NCBI RefSeq assembly: GCF_018446385.1
Contig: NC_056002.1
Coordinates: 5,009,474 to 5,073,473 of the forward strand
Source of the DNA: Zingiber officinale
Taxonomy: Eukaryota; Streptophyta; Magnoliopsida; Zingiberales; Zingiberaceae
Length of the DNA stretch: 64,000 nucleotides
Reading direction: 5' to 3'
How positions within the stretch are numbered: the stretch's first letter is position 1; every line of letters starts with the position of its first letter. The notes under the pieces are model-generated. The model had not been told where the DNA came from, made no database searches, and worked only from the letters and a program-made list of their open reading frames with translations. This document shows positions 9,163 to 20,970 of this stretch, one piece after another. A program made the translations under genes and the position numbers.

Positions 9163-11559
9163 TGTTGAGTGTATACTGAAAGCCTAAGCTTTGTAAACAT
9201 TCATTATGAATAAAGAATCACATTTGGTCTAATTATCTACATTTGTTTGTAGTTGTTCATTTAATTTATATTGTAGATAACATAGTATGTGGTGTCACAT
9301 ACAGAAGATGATGTTATCAGTACCTTATAAATTATAAACAGTAGCTCACGACCAGAATGGAAAGGAACAAACCATTAGAAGGTCGTAGTGTAATTAGGTA
9401 TTAGTTTATCTTGACTATATAATTACACTAGTACACTCAGAGTGTATTGAGTAGGACCATTTGAGGTCGTTCCTTTTATACTGACTTTATAAAGGAACAA
9501 AGACCTCAGTTATTATGGAAGTGTGTGCTCTTAATCCTAATATAATAACAAGCACATATGTTTGATATTTATTTCTTTAATTTATCAATGGGTGAGATTT
9601 AGTTCGATGAATCAATAAACCCGATAAATTGGGAAATGGTATCACTTATAGTGTGTGTTGTTGATTATAGAAGGAAACTGTGTCCTAGTGATACTAGGTT
9701 GATAATGTCCTCAAGAGGAGCTCATAAAGATTGTCATGTTAAACCCTGCAGGTGGACTTAGTCCGACATGATAATAAGGTTGAGTGGTACTACTCTTGGA
9801 CTTAGATATTAATTAAATGAGTTGTCAGTAACTCACTTAATTAGTGGACATTCGATATCTTAAACACGGAGACTAACACACTCATAATAAGAAGGAGCCC
9901 AAAATGTAATTTGGGATTGGTGCGGTAGTTCAATGATAGTTCTCTAGTGGAATGAATTATCATTGATAAAATTAAGTTGTGTGTTCGGGGCGAACATGGG
10001 ATGCTTAATTTTATCGGGAGACCAAAACCAATTCCTCCTCTCGGTCCCTATCGTAGCCTCTTATTTATAGAGTACTATACCCACATATACCCACCTTCTA
10101 TACCCACCTAAAAGGGCCCGGCCAAGCTAGCTTGGGAACCAAGCTAGGGCCGACCTAAGCAAGGCGGCCCTAGCTTGAACCCAAGCTAGTAGGGCCGGCC
10201 ATAATTAATTAAAAAGAAAATTTAATTTTAATGTTTATTATTATGTGGAAGATTTAATTTAAAAGAGAATTAAAATTAAAATATCTCTCTTGTAAAAGAT
10301 TTACAAAAGATTAAAGAAAGAGATTAGATCTCTTTCCTTATTTGTAGATTGGAGAGATGTTTTATTTTCTCTTTAAAATTATTCACATGTTAATAAAATT
10401 AAAATTATAGATATTTCCTTTTATTAACCATGAAGAGATTTTAAAGAGAAATTTTATTTTTTAAAATTTCCGGAAACAAATAAGGAAAGTTTTAATTGTT
10501 GATTGAAACTTGTCCAATTTGCTTCCTATTGATTTGGCCGGCCATCATTGTTTAATTGGGAAAATATTATTTTATTTTTCTCAATTAAATCATGTCAAGG
10601 AAATTAAGGAAAATTTATTGTAATTAAATTTTCTAATTTACCTAGGCCAAGGAATATAAAAGAAGGGGTGAGGGTGCCTTCACAAGACACAACATCTATT
10701 ATTCCTCTCCCTCTTTTGTTCCTTGGTGTGGCCGGCCATCATCTCCTTCTCTTCCTCTTGTGGTGGCCGAACCTCTCCCTCTCCCTTGGAGTTCTTGTGG
10801 TGGTCGGATACTACTCGGAGAAGAAGAAGAAGAAGGAGAGAAAGCTAGCATCTCTTGGAGCTTGGTTAGTATTTTGGTTTTCTCCTTGGTAAAGCTTTTC
10901 TTTTGTGGCCGAACCTTGCTTGGAGGAGAAGAAGGTGGTTGGTGGTTTCTCATCTTGGAAGATCGTTGCCCACACAACGTCCGAGGTTAGAAGAGGAATA
11001 CGGTAGAAGATCAAGAGATTTTTTCTACAAGGTATAACTAGTAATTTCTATTTCCGCATCATGCTAGTTATTTATGGAAATAATACCAAATACAAGAGGC
11101 TTACGTTCTAGTATTTCGAATATGTTTTTTCGAAGTTGTGTTCTTTTGTTTCTTTCTTTTCCTTGTGATTTGATTGTTCTCTTTGGTTAACCTAAAGTTA
11201 TTTTAGGAAATTAAATATTAGCTTTCTATTAAAGGTTTTGTCTAGTCGGTGGTGGTTGCTCCCATATCCAAAAAGGCCATGTGCCTCGCCACGTCAGTAC
11301 TGGGAACCTTTTATGGAAATTAATATTTAATGGAATTAATAACTTAAGGAGACTTGGGTCGAACGTGTTAAGTTTCGCAGGAGATCCAAGTCAAAACTTA
11401 AAAGAACAAATAGATTAAGTTTTGGATCAAACGTGTTAAGTTCCGCAGGCGATCCAAAATTTAATTTAAAAGAACACATGGTAGCTAGGAAAAGGTTCAG
11501 ACCTTTGTACAAAATTTTTGTACAGTGGAACCTATAGGTTTTCCGAGTAGCAACCAACA
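9163..11559 (+). repeat. Intact 3' LTR of element 2 (2.4 kb)
   Basis: Begins TGTTGAGTGTATACTG and ends GTAGCAACCAACA. A TATA-like TATTTATAG at 10062-10070 lies in a conserved segment. 10105-10205 holds GC-rich inverted repeats built from GGCCGGCC and AAGCTAG/CTAGCTT. Mirrored by the LTR of element 4 (17512-19884). Confidence 0.93.
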
Positions 11560-12517
11560 GATCGAGTGTGCAGGAGAAGTCCAGCTAGGTCGACGGGCTG
11601 ACCGGATAGCTGGCGAGAAGTCCAAGCGGGTCGACGGGCTGACCGGACGCTTGGCGAGAAGTCCAGCTAGGTCGACGGGCTGACCGGATAGCTGGCGAGA
11701 AGTCCACAGGTCGACGGGCGGACCGGACGTTGGCAAGAAGTCCAGCTGGTCGACGGGCTGACCGGATAGGTGGTGAGGTAAGTCACTGGAGGGGAGTGAC
11801 TGTGAGGACGTGTTCCCGAGAAGGGGACATTAGGCGTCGATCCGGCTTAGATCCATTTCGGATGCCTAAGTCGAGATCGTGACTAGATTCCGGTCTCGGA
11901 AAGACGGAATCTAAGTCATACTCTCTTTATCCATCTGTTGAACTTTAACTGTGCTAACAATTTATTTTACAGGATGTATATTTGCCTCGGACTAACTTTG
12001 TTTTGCAGGAAAAAGGAGTCTTTCTGGAACAAGGTGGTCCGGGCGCCCGGAAGGCTAATTTTATCCAGCCAAGTCGTCGCCACGTGGAGCATCTTGGTTT
12101 GAGCAGTTACGTCACACTCCAGGCGCCCGGAACAGCATATAAAAGAAGCCCCAGGCAGGAGCTTCAGAAATCAATTTTTACTGAGAACTCTTCTACTGCT
12201 GGTCTTGCTGCTCGACGTTCAAGTGCGACGTCAACAACGCTCCGACAAAAGTGCTCCTCCGGTGTTTATTTAATTTTTCTTTGTCGGTATTGCTTTATTA
12301 TTACTAGCATTTCCTGTACTTATTCTGTAATCATATTTCGACTTGTTAGTGATTGCCCAACGAAAGTGGTCAAGGACCACGGGCCTTCGAGTAGGAGTCG
12401 TCACAGGCTCCGAACGAAGTAAAAACATCTGTGTCTACTTTATTTTTCCGCTGCGTTTATACTCGTCTTTTTCGAATCGATATTCACCCCCCCTCTATCG
12501 AATCTAACGGTCCTACA
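11560..12517 (+). repeat. 5' LTR of element 3 (first ~85 bp missing)
   Basis: Starts GATCGAGTGTGCAGG where element 2 ends and follows the 3' LTR to the shared end CTAACGGTCCTACA. TATA-like TATAAAAG at 12138-12145. Includes AGGCGCCCGG motifs and a C-rich end. Confidence 0.92.
11581..11765. repeat. 41-bp tandem hairpin units in the 5' LTR of element 3
   Basis: Units read outer arm, GGTC, GACGGGCT loop, GACC, GGA, outer arm. Outer arm pairs: CCAGCTA/TAGCTGG (11581-11613), CCAAGCG/CGCTTGG (11622-11654), CCAGCTA/TAGCTGG again, then two decayed units. The linker is CGAGAAGT. Confidence 0.92.
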
Positions 12518-12519
12518 AG

Positions 12520-12531
12520 TGGTATCGGAGC
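12520..12531 (+). promoter_or_regulatory. Primer-binding site, element 3
   Basis: TGGTATCGGAGC, one base different from the usual iMet site, two bases after the LTR end. Confidence 0.88.
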
Positions 12532-12720
12532 AGGTGCAATCAGACAGGGGGTGAATTTTTTTAATTAACTTTAAAACTGTTGTTTCGTTAACTTAATATT
12601 TCTCTAATCAATTTAAATTAGTGCAACACGAATCTAGATTCCTTTCTATTTTTCTCTTCCCGCACTACTAATCCAAGACCAAGTCTTGGGTTTTTTTTTG
12701 GTTATTTACCTGTGCACAGA

Positions 12721-13540
12721 ATGTCCCAACAAGAAGGATTCGACCTCCACTCTTCAATGGGGACGACTTCCCTTACTGGAAGAAGCGCATGGAGGTCTAC
12801 CTCAAAACAGACTTCGACCAGTGGATGAGCATCACGAGACCCTACAAAATTCCAGTGGACAACGCCGGGAATCTAGTGGATCCTGAAGACTGGACAGCAG
12901 ATCTCAAGAAAAAAGCATCAACAGAAAATAAGGCGATCAACACTCTACAATGCGGATTGACAAGAGAAGAACTGAACAGAGTCGGCCCACACAAAAACGC
13001 TAAAGAGCTATGGGACAAGTTGATCGAGCTGCACGAGGGAACGAGCAACGCCAAGGTAACAAAACGAGACCTTCTCTTAAATAAAATTTTTAATATAAAA
13101 ATGCAGGAAGGTGAAACGGCGAATCAACTACACGCGAGGATCAAGGACATCCTCAACGGGCTCCATGCGATAGGCCACCAGATGGAGAACAGAGACTTAA
13201 TAAGGTACGCATTAAACGTCTTTCCACGTAATAGTTTGTGGGCATCAATAGTGGATGCCTACAAAATTTCTAAGGATCTTTCTAACTTAAAATTAGATGA
13301 GCTTTTCTGTGAATTAGAATTACACGAACAAACTAATGCTAGAGCCGAGAAAGGTATAGCTCTATTTGCAGGGTCCTCCAAAGAAAAGAAAAGCAAGCCT
13401 GAATTTGAAGAAGAATCGACCAAGACTCCGAAAACGAAGAACATCGGTGAACTTGGTAAGAAAAATGTTCACCAGAGAAAGAGGAGCTTCAGCAAAAGGA
13501 TCTTCAAAAGATCGCCTCCTCAAGACAAAAGAACGTGACT
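12721..13540 (+). pseudogene. Copia gag N-terminal half (element 3)
   Basis: ATG at 12721 (MSQQEG) is followed after a few codons by a frameshift into the frame that reads RPPLFNGDDFPYWKKRMEVY and stays open to 13538. DUF4219 then UBN2: ELWDKLIELHEGTSNAK, LLLNKIFNIKMQEGET, LKLDELFCELELHEQT. Ends in a Lys-rich segment at a stop just before the zinc knuckle. Confidence 0.9.
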
Positions 13541-14378
13541 TACTAGGCTGCAACAAAAGGGACATTACAAGAACGAATGCCCAAAACTAAAGTTCGACAA
13601 ACCAAAACCAACAAAAAAGAAAGCACTTAAAGCAACGTGGGACGACTCCTCGGACGAATCAGAGGAAGAAGAGCAGAAACATCAGAGCCACCTCGCACTG
13701 ATGGCCCGCGAAGCCGAAACTAAAAATGAGTCGGAAGATGAAGACGAGTCTGAACCCGAAACAAGCCACGAGTCCGTACTCGTTTCCGAAGGCTCGAATG
13801 AGGTATATTTTAATTTAAACAAAAAGTTTTTTAGAATCATTTCTTGTTTAAATAGTAAATTAACCAAAGTAGAAAATGAAAACAAATTACTTCTTGAGGA
13901 AAATCAAAACCTAAAGGAACAATTAAAAAATTCAAATCCAACTCAAGATCTAACACTTGAGGAGGAGAATTTATCATTAAAAAATGAAATAAACAATTTA
14001 AAGGAGATGTTAGAAAAATTCACAACAAGATCAAAAAATTTAGACTTAATCCTAAATAATCAAAAAGCATGTTATAATAAAACCGGACTAGGATATAAGT
14101 CGAATTCAAATAAAACCTTCAAATCATTAATAACCCAATACAAGTCAACCAATCTAGCTTGGGTTCCGAAAGCGTGTCTAACCATGCAAGTAGGACTTAA
14201 TCAATATTATATACCTAAAGAAAAAATACATTATATAAAATTAAATAAACCAAACCAAAATCCAAAATACAAACCTAAATCAAATTCAAAATCTAAACAG
14301 TTTAAAAAACAACAAAATTATCACCAAGTTAACTATAACTATAAAAAGAATCAACACAAGCCTAAAATCAAAACTTAA
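13541..14378 (+). pseudogene. Copia gag C-terminal half (element 3)
   Basis: 13541-13590 carries a degraded knuckle: GCNK and the HYKNEC codons are in different frames. From 13701 the frame is open for 225 codons: an acidic Glu/Ser stretch, then a heptad-like coiled coil (NKLLLEENQNLKEQL, LSLKNEINNLKEMLEKF) and a Lys/Asn-rich tail. Typical of long SIRE-like gags. Confidence 0.85.
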
Positions 14379-14899
14379 ATTAATGGCCAATAATTCAGGG
14401 GGGAGGCTCCAGAATAGCTGGCACCTCCAAAACTAACTTACCCGACAGGGTAACCCAAAACTAACAAACCCGGCAGGGCAATTAGAATTAGAGACCAAGT
14501 TTAACTTGAATCATGGTATTGGTGAAATTTTTGGATGATAGTACGTTAGGGAAACTTGGGCATCGCATGTCTAGAAAGATATGGTTTCGATCTGGTGCAT
14601 TTGGCCAAGTGGAACTGACCGAAGCTACCCTTAAACGAATCCTAACCAGTTAGACCAAGATTTAGTACTAAGTTCCGTGGATAGAACTATTCGGAAAACC
14701 TCGAAAGGTTGGTTATTTCTAATGATGTCCTTGTGACTCACCAAGCTTAGAAGTTTATCCGAAGAATGTCTATTTGTGGAAACCAAAGCTAAGTCTGAAT
14801 CTAACACAAGTTAAACCAAAACTCTGTAATCAAACCAATTTCATCTCACAAAATCATAGGATTCCCTGATTGATAATATAGATCGGGTGAGATGAATAA
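14379..14899 (+). other. Decayed internal sequence of element 3
   Basis: Contains no ORF. It starts with a GGGGGGAGGCTCCAG tract after the gag stop and probably represents gag-pol linker/protease-proximal sequence; no protease motif is readable. Confidence 0.6.
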
Positions 14900-15654
14900 G
14901 GCTTAAAAATTAATTTTAAAATTTTAAACTTAAATTAATTTTAAACTTATTTTAATTTTAAACTTAAAAATTAATTTCAAAATTTTAATTTTAAACTTAA
15001 AAATTAATTTCAAAATTTTAATTTTAAACTTAAAAATTATTTTCAAAATTTTAATTTTAAACTTAAAAATTATTTTCAAAATTTTAATTTTAAACTCAAA
15101 AATTATTTTCAAAATTTTAATTTTAAAAATTATTTTCAAAATTTTAATTTTAAAAATTATTTTCAAAATTTTAATTTTAAAAATTATTTTCAAAATTTAA
15201 ATTTTAAAAATTATTTTCAAAACTTTAATTTTAAACTTAAAAATTATTTTCAAAATTTTAATTTTAAAATTAAAAATTATTTTCAAAATTTTAATTTTAA
15301 AAATTATTTTCAAAATTTTATTTTAAACTTAAAAATTTATTTTCAAAATTTTAATTTTAAACTTAAAAATTATTTTCAAAATTTTATTTTAAACTTAAAA
15401 ATTTATTTTCAAAATTTTAATTTTAAACTTAAAAATTATTTTCAAAATTTTAATTTTAAACTTAAAAATTATTTTCAAAATAATTATTTTCAAAATTTTA
15501 ATTTTAAACTTAAAAATTATTTTCAAAATTTTAATTTTAAACTTAAAAATTATTTTCAAAATTTTAATTTTAAAAAATTACTTTCAAAATTTTAATTTTA
15601 AACTTAAAAATTACTTTCAAAATTTTAATTTTAAACTTAAAAATTATTTTCAAA
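14900..15654. repeat. AT-rich minisatellite (~32-bp unit)
   Basis: About 750 bp built from near-identical units of the type TTTTAATTTTAAACTTAAAAA + TTATTTTCAAAA, with unit-length variants lacking the AAACTT portion. Similar unexpanded phrases occur in the 3' region of element 3 (22500-22900), so it probably arose by local expansion. It ends exactly where truncated element 4 begins. Confidence 0.9.
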
Positions 15655-16395
15655 CTTGCCCTTCGGCTTCTTCATTCCAGCTTTAAATCCCGTACTCTGA
15701 GATTTATTCACTTTCTTTGCTGAACCAGCTTGTTTCTTCTTCTTCTTTCCTTTCGGTTTAGAAGTAGAACCATTTTCAGCATAGTGAATTTGAGCATTGT
15801 GACGAAATAATCCTTCTGCTGCTTGAAGTTCTGTCAGTAGTTCCGCTAATGAATAAACCCTCTTATTCATATTATAGTTCAGGCGAAACTGCTCAAAACT
15901 TCTAGGTAGCGTTTGGAGGATCATATCGATCTGGGTTTCCCCATCAATTTCTCCTCCAAGGATCTGTATCTCATTCAGATAAGCCATCATCTTTAGGATA
16001 TGATCCCTTACAGGAGTACCCTCTTGCATGGTGGCTGTCATTATCTTTCTCATGGCTTCTTGCCTAGAAGCCCTATCTTGATGACCAAAGAGTTCCTTGA
16101 GATTGTTCATAATATCATAGGCTGTTGGTAAATCTTGATGTTGATGTTGCAATACATTTGACATTGAAGCCAAAATGTAACATCGCGCCATCTCATCCGC
16201 TTTACCCATTTCCTATGATATTCAATCTCCTCTTGGGTAGATTCACCAATAGGTGCATCAGGGCACTGCTCGGTCAAGACATATTTATAGCTTTAGCAGT
16301 AAGAACAATGTCCATGTTTCTTTTCCAATCTATGTAGTTTGGTCCAATAAGTCTATTCTGTTGAAGTATGATGGACGGTGGGTTGAAAGACATCC
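15655..16395 (-). pseudogene. Copia gag, truncated (element 4)
   Basis: 16209-15655 reads ADEMARCYILASMSNVLQHQ through DHILKMMAYLNEIQILGGEI and FEQFRLNYNMNKRVY to GMKKPKGK, the UBN2 and basic linker found in element 2 but without element 2's frameshift. The N-terminal 60 codons (SFNPPSIILQQNRLIGPNYI) lie upstream in another frame. The last codons before the breakpoint are those preceding CFICKQ in element 2. Confidence 0.9.
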
Positions 16396-17497
16396 TAAGA
16401 ATCACAAATAACTTTTGGTCGAACTCTAAATTTAGAATAATATTGATTCCTCAAACAATACTATTTTAAATTAACCAACACCTCATAACACCGTGAATTT
16501 TGTATGCCACGTTAGTGTGGACGTATACAAATTCAACACTTGTAAAGGAGGGTTTTAACCCATTAATTTTATTATCTTGTCAACCTAACTTTTGACAAAT
16601 AAAATTAATAGTTGGTATCATTTGGTCACACAAATAATAGCAGTGACTCCGTTGGGGAGGATACTATTAGATGTGTCTAAGTGTATACCATTACTTGACA
16701 CTAAGTCCATTAATAAGATTATGCCCCTTCCGTTGGGGAAGATCACACGCTCTTAATTAATTTCCTATAGTCATCCAAAAATGAAAGTCTGTTCTAGTGA
16801 TCCACAAACAAGCTCATCCGTTATGGAGGAAGGCACTCAGAGCCAACGCGCAAGCTTGTTTACATCACTTACAAACCAGTAATGGAGACCATGGGATTTA
16901 TTTAAAAATCCCTCTCCCACTTAGTTATTTATAAATGAGGAATTTTAACTATGCTAGCCTACTAAACTTGTAAACTAACATGCACACACAGCACAATATA
17001 AAAGCAATAAATAGAAAATTTAATTTTCAACTATTATGGCTTTTATCTCTAATTGTCTTCCGTGTGCTGTCATCCCAGGCTGCTGCCATATTTGGCCATC
17101 GCCTCCGGGTCTAGCTGTCGCATCCATCTTGCTCCTAGTTCCGCTGCGCCTCTGGTCCTTAGAAGGTTCCACGCTTTGCAAGATTCGATCCGCGACATAA
17201 ATAGAATTTTATATTTTGATCCTATATTCCATAAAAGGAATGTACATGTATCTAGATCAAAAATAAAATCCTAATAAAAACTAAATACAGCTCCTGCTGT
17301 ATTTTAATACAATCATGCACACACATATTAATGCCCTTGACATGTCCAAGGGTCCAATCACACACATAATAACTAAAAGCCATAATAGTTGGATCCTGCA
17401 TCCACAAAGTTAGCACATCCTACTATTAACCTGCCTAAATTATGTATGACATGTGCATAATTAAACTAAATACCAAATACACAGAGGCAAAACCCTA
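16396..17497 (-). other. Untranslated leader of element 4
   Basis: Reverse complement of the leader at 4144-5240; no coding content. Confidence 0.8.
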
Positions 17498-17509
17498 GCT
17501 CTGATACCA
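17498..17509 (-). promoter_or_regulatory. Primer-binding site (tRNA-iMet), element 4
   Basis: Minus-strand TGGTATCAGAGC two bases from the LTR edge. Confidence 0.9.
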
Positions 17510-17511
17510 AT

Positions 17512-19884
17512 TGTTGGTTGCTACTCGGAAAACCTATAGGTTCCACTGTACAAAAATTTTGTACAAAGGTCTGAACCTTTTCCTAGCTACCATGTGTTCT
17601 TTTAAATTAAATTTTGGATCGCTCGGAACTTAACACGTTTGATCCAAAACTTAATCTATTTGTTCTTTTAGGTTTTGACTTGGATCTCCCGGAACTTAAC
17701 ACGTTCGACCCAAGTCTCCTTAAGTTATTAATTCCATTAAATATTAATTTCCATAAAGGTTCCCAATCGACGTGGCGAGGCACATGGCCTTCTTGGATAT
17801 GGGAGCAACCACCACCGACTAGACAAAACCTTTAATAGAAAGCTAATATTTAATTTCCTAAAATAACTTTAGGTTAACCAAAAGAACAATCAAATCACAA
17901 GGAAAAGAAGAAAACAAAGAACACAACTTCGAAAAAACATATTCGAAATACTAGAACGTAAGTCTCTTGTATTTGGTATTATTTCCATAAATAACTAGCA
18001 TGATGCGGAAATAGAAATTACTAGTTATACCTTGTAGAAAAAAACCTCTTGATCTTCTACCGTATTCCTCTTCTAACCTCGGACGTTGTGTGGGCAACGA
18101 TCTTCCAAGATGAGAAACCACCAACCACCTTCTTCTCCTCCAAGCAAGGTTCGGCCACAAAAGAAAAACTTTACCAAGGAGAAAAACCAAAATACTAACC
18201 AAGCTCCAAGAGATGCTAGCTTTCTCTCCTTCTTCTTCTTCTTCTCCGAGTAGTATCCGGCCACCACAAGAACTCCAAGGGAGAGGGAGAGGTTCGGCCA
18301 CCACAAGAGGAAGAGAAGGAGATGATGGCCGGCCACACCAAGGAACAAAAGAGGGAGAGAATAATAGATGTTGTATCTTGTGAAGGCACCCTCACCCCTT
18401 CTTTTATATTCCTTGGCCTAGGTAAATTAGAAAATTTAATTACAATAAATTTTCCTTAATTTCCTTGACATGATTTAATTGAGAAAAATAAAATAATATT
18501 TTCCCAATTAAACAATGATGGTCGGCCAAATCAATAGGAAGCAAATTGGACAAGTTTCAATCAACAATTAAAACTTTCCTTATTTATTTCCGGAAATTTT
18601 AAAAAATAAAATTTCTCTTTAAAATCTCTTCATGGTTAATAAAAGGAAATATCTATAATTTTAATTTTATTAACATGTGAATAATTTTAAAGAGAAAATA
18701 AAACATCTCTCCAATCTACAAATAAGGAAAGAGATCTAATCTCTTTCTTTAATCTTTTGTAAATCTTTTACAAGAGAGATATTTTAATTTTAATTCTCTT
18801 TAAATTAAATCTTCCACATAATAATAAACATTAAAATTAAATTTTCTTTTAATTAATTATGGCCGGCCCTACTAGCTTGGGTTCAAGCTAGGCCGGCCAC
18901 CTTAAACCCAAGCTTAGGCCAGCGTTCCCAAGCTAGCTTGGCCGGCCCCCTTTAGGTGGGTATAGAAGGTGGGTATAGTACTCTATAAATAAGAGGCTAC
19001 GATAGGGACCGAGAGGAGGAATTGGTTTTGATCTCCGATAAAATTAAGCAATCTATCATTGAACACACAACTTAATTTTATCAATGATAATTCATTCCAC
19101 TAGAGAACTATCATTGAACTACCGCACCAATCCCAAATTACATTTTGGGCTCCTTCTTATTATGAGTGTGTTAGTCTCCTGTGTTTAAGATATCGAATGT
19201 CCACTAATTAAGTGAGTTCGACAACTCATTTAATTAATATCTAAGTCCAAGAGTAGTACCACTCAACCTTATTATCATGTCGGACTAAGTCCACCTGCAG
19301 GGTTTAACATGACAATCTTTACGAGCTCCTCTCGCGGACATTAACAACCTAGTATCACTAGGACACAGTTTCCTTCTATAATCAACAACACACACTATGA
19401 GTGATACCATTTCCCAATTTATCGGGTTTATTGATTCATCGAACTAAATCTCACTCATTGATAAATTAAAGAAATAAATATCAAACATATGTGCTTGTTA
19501 TTATATTAGGATTAAGAGCACACACTTCCATAATAACTGAGGTCTTTGTTCCTTTATAAAGTCAGTATAAAAGGAACGACCTCAAATGGTCCTACTCAAT
19601 ACACTCTGAGTGTACTAGTGTAATTATATAGTCAAGATAAACTAATACCTAATTACACTACGACCTTCTAATGGTTTGTTCCTTTCCATTCTGGTCGTGA
19701 GCTACTGTTTATAATTTATAAGGTACTGATAACATCATCTTCTGTATGTGACATCACATACTATGTTATCTACAATATAAATTAAATGAACAACTACAAA
19801 CAAATGTAGATAATTAGACCAAATGTGATTCTTTATTCATAATGAATGTTTACAAAGCTTAGGCTTTCAGTATACACTCCAACA
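17512..19884 (-). repeat. 5' LTR of element 4
   Basis: About 2.37 kb; plus strand begins TGTTGGTTGCTACTCGG and ends GTATACACTCCAACA. Reverse complement of 9163-11559 with small differences. Minus-strand TATA box TATTTATAG at 18983-18991. Flanking AAAAC after 19884 belongs to element 3 integrase. Confidence 0.92.
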
Positions 19885-19888
19885 AAAA

Positions 19889-20270
19889 CCCCCCAACAAA
19901 ATGGAATTGTAGAAAGAAAAAATAGAACCTTACTTGAAGCTTCTAGAACAATGTTAAATGAGTATAACCTACCCAAATACTTTTGGGCAGAAGCCGTTAG
20001 TACAACCTGCTATGTACAGAACAGAACAACAATAAATAAAACTCATAACAAAACTTTCTTCAAAATATTTTATAATAAACAACCAAACATAAAATACTTT
20101 AAGGTATTTGGGTGCCCAGTTTTTATCTTAAATACAAGAGAACACTTAGGGAAATTCACCTCTAAAATTGAAAATGGAATTTTTGTAGGATATTCCCTAA
20201 ATAGTAGAGGCTACAGAATTTATAATAAGGTTACCTTAAAAATTGAAGAAACTACTAATGTATAATTTAA
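19889..20270 (+). pseudogene. Copia integrase C-terminal part (element 3)
   Basis: Reads TPQQNGIVERKNRTLLEAS (containing the catalytic Glu), KYFWAEAVSTTCYVQNR, KVFGCPVFILN and FVGYSLNSRGYRIYN, then stops. The two catalytic Asp regions should lie upstream but were removed by the deletion next to element 4. Confidence 0.92.
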
Positions 20271-20970
20271 AGAAACTAAACAAGACATAGAACCTACACA
20301 ACCACCGGAGTTTGTTCCAGAAATCAACCAAACACTAAGTCATGAAGAGGAGGAACAACATCAAGAGAATCAACCTCCTAAAACAATAAGGGTAAACCCA
20401 AATCATCCAACTGATCAAATAATTGGTGACCCAGACTTAAGAGTTCAAACCAGATCATCTTTTAGAAACCTAAGTCAAATTTCATTAATTTCAAAAATTG
20501 AACCTAAAACTGTGGATGAATCCCTACTAGACCTAGATTGGATTATAGCTATGCAAGAAGAACTAGCCCAATTTGAGCATAATGAGGTCTGGGACCTAGT
20601 CCCACCACCTAAGAATAAGAAAATAATAGAAACAAAATGGGTATTCAGAAACAAACTAAGTGAAACTGGGGAAATTACTAGAAATAAGGCTAGGCTGGTT
20701 GCCAAAGGATTTAGTCAAGTTGAAGAACTTGACTATGACGAAACATATGCCCCAGTAGCCAGATTAGAATCCATTAGAATGTTACTAAGTTATGCAGCCC
20801 ATAAGGGATTTAAACTATACCAAATGGATGTTAAGTCTGCCTTTCTTAATGGACTAATCAAAGAAGAAGTTTATGTAGGTCAGCCTCCTGGTTTTGAAAG
20901 CTTAGAACACCCTGATTATGTTTTTAAATTAAAGAAAGCCCTATATGGACTTAAACAAGGCGTGGTATGA
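20271..20970 (+). pseudogene. Copia reverse transcriptase, N-terminal part (element 3)
   Basis: 20271-20510 is the acidic/Pro linker, still readable. From 20512 RVT_2 is open: [81 protein letters not shown] small deletion at about 20963 removes the APRAW-type bridge and shifts frame. Confidence 0.93.

Larger units (their letters stand above)
3549..11559 (+). mobile_element. Ty1/copia element 2, nearly complete, 5' LTR truncated by element 1
   Basis: Plus-strand copia element with truncated 5' LTR (3549-4129), PBS, gag, PR, INT, RT and RNase H remnants, polypurine tract and an intact 3' LTR (9163-11559). Coding sequence is broken by several frameshifts and stops. It lies inside the 5' LTR of element 3: sequence resuming at 11560 matches the 3' LTR of element 3 from about 23250. 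Same family as element 4. Confidence 0.92.
15655..19884 (-). mobile_element. Copia element 4, truncated copy of the element 2 family
   Basis: Minus strand: 5' LTR (19884-17512), PBS, leader and gag up to the codons before the zinc knuckle, then an abrupt end at 15655. Everything from the knuckle to the 3' LTR is lost. The LTR outer end (19884) abuts the integrase of element 3 cleanly, so that side is an original insertion junction. Confidence 0.9.

Noticed and set aside
10668-11014. ORFs of 67-92 codons in the element 2 LTR, matched by ORFs in the inverted LTR of element 4 (17951-18348)
   Set aside because: Conserved only because the two LTRs are near-identical copies. Several overlapping frames on both strands are open, the composition is low-complexity GAAGAAG, and no domain is recognisable.
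11982-12422. 146-codon ORF in the element 3 LTR and its partner at 23832-24146
   Set aside because: Lies in the LTR transcribed region, spans the TATA box, and is seen twice only because LTRs are duplicated.
14930-15193. 87-codon ORF of repeated KIKILKIIF peptides
   Set aside because: Translation of the AT-rich minisatellite; no coding signal.
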